Shown here piece after piece: positions 61,721-64,000 of a DNA stretch of 64,000 bases. The DNA lies in NCBI GenBank assembly GCA_018053145.1, contig JAGPMA010000006.1, positions 1 through 64,000 of the forward strand, read 5' to 3'. Source of the DNA: Oscillospiraceae bacterium. GTDB taxonomy: Bacteria > Bacillota > Clostridia > Oscillospirales > Oscillospiraceae. The notes below the pieces were generated by a model. It was not told where the DNA came from, did no database searches, and worked only from the letters and a program-made list of their open reading frames with translations. A program made the translations under genes and the position numbers. Within the stretch, counting starts at the first letter, position 1, and each line of letters opens with the position of its first letter.

Positions 61721-62713
61721 ATGGTCGGAAATTTTTTCCTTTCATATCTTAAGCGCCACTATAAAGTGATACTACTTTTTGCCCTCTTTGTGATTATTTT
61801 TACGGCGGTATTCTCGCTTTACAATCTGGAGGTCGAGGCCGTTTTTTATGCGGCGCTCCTGTGCCTATGCGTCGGCATAATCGCCTTCGGCTTTGGTCTG
61901 TGGCGCTATGTCGCTCGCCACAAAGTGCTCATGGAACTTATGCATAACATCGAAATCGGCATCGACGGCCTTCCCGAGCCGAACGGGAAAATCGAAGCGG
62001 ACTATCAGGACATGGTTCGCAGGCTTTACGCTCAAAACCTTAAAATTCGCTGCGAGGCCGACAGCGCAAGCCGAGACACAGAGGATTACTACACGCTTTG
62101 GGTACACCAAATTAAAACACCAATTGCCGCAATGCGCCTTCTGCTGGCTGAGGACGGCAGCCCGAATAACAGCCTTCTACACGCCGAGCTGTTTAAAACG
62201 GAGCAGTATGTCGATATGGTTCTGCAATATGTCCGTCTTAGCAGCGATTCAAGCGACCTGCTTTTGAAAAAGCACGAGCTAGACGAAATAATAAAAGGCT
62301 CGCTGCGCAAGTATGCAAGGCTCTTCGCTCTGAAAAAGCTTGAGTTCTCTTTCACTGAAACGGAGATGACCGTTCTTACAGACGAAAAATGGCTGGCCTT
62401 TGTTATTGAACAGATTTTTTCAAACTCGCTAAAATACACAAATCGAGGAAAAATCAGCATTTATGCTGAGTATGACACTCTCGTTATTGAGGACACCGGC
62501 ATCGGAATTCGTGCGGAGGATTTACCGCGCGTCTGCGAAAAGGGCTACACCGGCGCAAGCGGAAGAGCCGACAAAAAATCTTCCGGAATTGGTCTGTTTC
62601 TTTGCAAAAGCATACTGACAAAGCTTGGACACGGACTTAAGATTAGCTCAACCGTCGGGGTCGGAACTAAGGTCAAAATCGACCTTCACAATGAAAATGT
62701 AATTTTTGAATAG
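61721..62713 (+). CDS. Intramembrane-sensing histidine kinase, BceS-like
   Basis: 330 residues. Two membrane helices at about 16-65 are separated by only a few residues, so there is no external sensor domain. The phosphoacceptor motif is WVHQIKTPIAAM, then N-box FSNSLKYT, G1 EDTGIGI and G2 SSGIGLFLCK. Such kinases sense via the partner ABC transporter, encoded next. Confidence 0.94.
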   Translation: MVGNFFLSYLKRHYKVILLFALFVIIFTAVFSLYNLEVEAVFYAALLCLCVGIIAFGFGLWRYVARHKVLMELMHNIEIGIDGLPEPNGKIEADYQDMVRRLYAQNLKIRCEADSASRDTEDYYTLWVHQIKTPIAAMRLLLAEDGSPNNSLLHAELFKTEQYVDMVLQYVRLSSDSSDLLLKKHELDEIIKGSLRKYARLFALKKLEFSFTETEMTVLTDEKWLAFVIEQIFSNSLKYTNRGKISIYAEYDTLVIEDTGIGIRAEDLPRVCEKGYTGASGRADKKSSGIGLFLCKSILTKLGHGLKISSTVGVGTKVKIDLHNENVIFE

Positions 62714-62718
62714 CTAAT

Positions 62719-62734
62719 CTTACAAAAATGTAAG
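62719..62734 (+). promoter_or_regulatory. Predicted BceR-type operator
   Basis: CTTACA-AAAA-TGTAAG matches the known BceR-like consensus TNACA-N4-TGTAA. It stands about 73 bp before the predicted start of the ABC operon, whose promoter has TACAAT at 62787-62792 and a poor -35, as expected for an activated promoter. Confidence 0.7.
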
Positions 62735-62739
62735 GTTGC

Positions 62740-62781
62740 AAGCCGAAATGTAAGTCAAAGAAATGGCAGACATTTCGGCTT
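62740..62781 (+). repeat. 12-bp inverted repeat upstream of the ABC operon
   Basis: AAGCCGAAATGT and ACATTTCGGCTT separated by 18 bases. It may be a weak terminator for the kinase gene or a second regulatory site; no T run follows. Confidence 0.55.
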
Positions 62782-62872
62782 TACGCTACAATAAAACCGT
62801 AAATGATACGCCAATTGCTTTCGCACATGCTCATCCGCAATTGAAGCGCAAAACCAACTACGGAGGCCAATT

Positions 62873-63640
62873 ATGACACTGCTTGAAGTTAAAAACTTAA
62901 AAAAGACCTATGCGACACGTTTTGGAAACGTGAAGGTTCACGCTCTAACAAACGTGAATTTCACAGCCGAAAAAGGCGAATATATTGCAATTATGGGCGA
63001 AAGCGGTTCGGGTAAAACCACCCTTTTAAACATTCTTGCAACTCTTGACAAGCCCACGGGCGGAGAAGTTCTTCTAGATGGAAAGTCAACTCTCCAGATT
63101 CCCGAAAAGGACCTTGCTTCCTTCCGCCGCAACAACCTCGGCTTCGTTTTTCAAGACTTCAACCTTTTAGACACCTTCTCACTGCGCGACAACATTTATC
63201 TGCCTCTTGTTCTTGCCGGAATGGGTCATAAGGAAATGAGCGAGCGCATTATTCCGATTTCCTATAAGCTTGGCATTACGGACATTCTCGAAAAAATGCC
63301 CTACGAGATCTCCGGTGGTCAGAAGCAGCGTTGTGCAATTGCAAGGGCGCTGATAACCAATCCCCGTTTAATCCTTGCCGATGAGCCTACGGGTGCTCTG
63401 GATTCTCGCGCGGCAGACGCACTTCTCGAGGTCTTCAAGGGCATTAACGAAGGCGGTCAAACTGTTCTGATGGTCACTCACAGCGTTAAAGCCGCAAGTA
63501 ACGCCGGCAGAGTTCTTTTCCTGCGCGACGGCGAGATTTTCCATCAGCTTTATCGCGGAGAGCGCTCGAATGAGGAGATGTTCGGCGTAATATCCGACAC
63601 GCTGACTGCTATGGCAACGGGCGGTGACAGAAATGCGTAA
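62873..63640 (+). CDS. BceA-like ABC transporter, ATP-binding protein
   Basis: 255 residues: Walker A GESGSGKTT, Q-loop FVFQDFNLLDTFS, signature [15 protein letters not shown], Walker B LILADEPTGALDSR, switch MVTHSVKAAS. The DFNLLDTF stretch is characteristic of BceA/peptide-detoxification exporters. GGAGG precedes the ATG. The 3' end overlaps the permease start by 8 bp. Confidence 0.95.
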   Translation: MTLLEVKNLKKTYATRFGNVKVHALTNVNFTAEKGEYIAIMGESGSGKTTLLNILATLDKPTGGEVLLDGKSTLQIPEKDLASFRRNNLGFVFQDFNLLDTFSLRDNIYLPLVLAGMGHKEMSERIIPISYKLGITDILEKMPYEISGGQKQRCAIARALITNPRLILADEPTGALDSRAADALLEVFKGINEGGQTVLMVTHSVKAASNAGRVLFLRDGEIFHQLYRGERSNEEMFGVISDTLTAMATGGDRNA

Positions 63641-64000
63641 GACCGCTTTTTATCCCAAGCTTGCTGTGCAGAACATAAGCCGAAACAAGCAGTTTTACCT
63701 GCCCTTCATTCTCACCTGCATAGCAACAACAGCGTTGTTTTACATCATGTGCTTTTTAACCTTCAACCAAGGCACAGCTAATATGCCGGGCACGGAGTAT
63801 CTTTCCTTCATTCTTTCGCTCGGCTGCATAGTTATCGGGTTGTTTTCGGTGATATTCCTTTTTTATACCAACAGCTTCCTAATGAAGCGCCGTCAAAAGG
63901 AGCTTGGACTTTATAACATTCTCGGCATGGGAAAGGGCAACATCGCAAGCGTTCTGTTCTTCGAAACTCTTTTCGTGGCTGTGATTACACTCGTTTTCGG
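63633..64000 (+). CDS. BceB-like ABC permease, N-terminal fragment
   Basis: The ATG overlaps the end of the ATPase gene and the frame stays open to the window edge (122 residues). The product starts MRKTAFYPKLAVQNISRNKQ, a typical BceB opening, followed by three membrane helices and MKRRQKELGLYNILGMGKGNI, the FtsX-family loop. A full BceB would be about 650 residues with a large external loop that binds the peptide antibiotic; that part lies outside. Confidence 0.9.
   Translation, partial: MRKTAFYPKLAVQNISRNKQFYLPFILTCIATTALFYIMCFLTFNQGTANMPGTEYLSFILSLGCIVIGLFSVIFLFYTNSFLMKRRQKELGLYNILGMGKGNIASVLFFETLFVAVITLVF

Noticed and set aside
1..64000. Prophage, insertion sequence, restriction or CRISPR-Cas system
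   Set aside because: No transposase, integrase, phage structural, nuclease or Cas gene and no regular repeat array was seen.

Overview
The window reads as a chromosome segment of an anaerobic, low-to-mid GC Firmicute, most likely a clostridial (Oscillospiraceae-like) bacterium. Reasons: strong GGAGG ribosome-binding sites, TTGACA/TATAAT promoters, several TTG starts, SLH-domain surface proteins, a hybrid-cluster protein, ferredoxin-linked redox enzymes, type III glutamine synthetase, an ECF riboflavin transporter and a Bce-type antibiotic-response module. No rRNA, tRNA, CRISPR array, insertion sequence or prophage was recognised. This assignment is an inference from gene content.

Layout. 1-1670: tail of a GH3 beta-glucosidase and an MFS sugar-type transporter. 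1805-4838: hcp and a ferredoxin-domain protein, divergent from a Crp/Fnr regulator, with an inverted repeat at -41.5 of the predicted hcp-side promoter. 5108-8524: a large PAS/GAF/GGDEF/HD-GYP c-di-GMP protein. 8652-11042: polar amino-acid ABC transporter. 11404-20495: two SLH proteins flanking a MarR regulator and a MacA/MacB-like efflux operon. 20577-25408: CorA, LUD protein, a pit-DUF47-pyrophosphatase operon and DedA. 25654-28560: an ABC transporter behind a lysine riboswitch. 28683-30416: thioredoxin, CcdA and arsenate-reductase-like genes. 30669-33852: a HEAT-like protein, an SPL-type radical SAM protein, a helix-hairpin-helix-like protein and a flavodoxin/ferredoxin fusion. 33918-35549: pyrG.

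35642-46636 is the centre of the window: a nitrogen-assimilation locus. A seven-gene minus-strand operon encodes a split, archaeal-type glutamate synthase (amidotransferase, FMN/Fe-S synthase, ferredoxin, flavin oxidoreductase, GXGXG domain), a short type I glutamine synthetase and an ANTAR RNA-binding regulator. It diverges from glnN (type III glutamine synthetase) followed by asnB. All three transcription-unit leaders contain a small hairpin with a six-base loop ending in GGC that overlaps the 5' arm of a terminator. This is the arrangement expected for ANTAR-controlled antitermination, and the regulator lies in the same operon. Downstream (51661-56878) are citrate synthase, aconitase and NADP-isocitrate dehydrogenase, the short route to 2-oxoglutarate, so the region can carry carbon and nitrogen to glutamate, glutamine and asparagine. 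The aconitase leader can fold its Shine-Dalgarno sequence into a 13-bp stem.

46841-51510: a FapA/DUF342 protein, NhaC antiporter, FMN riboswitch with RibU, and SecG. 56952-64000: a RodA/FtsW gene with a structured leader sharing a palindromic -35 with divergent radC, then a PadR-DUF1700-DUF4097 envelope-stress-like operon running into a BceRS-BceAB-like two-component/ABC module that is cut by the window end.
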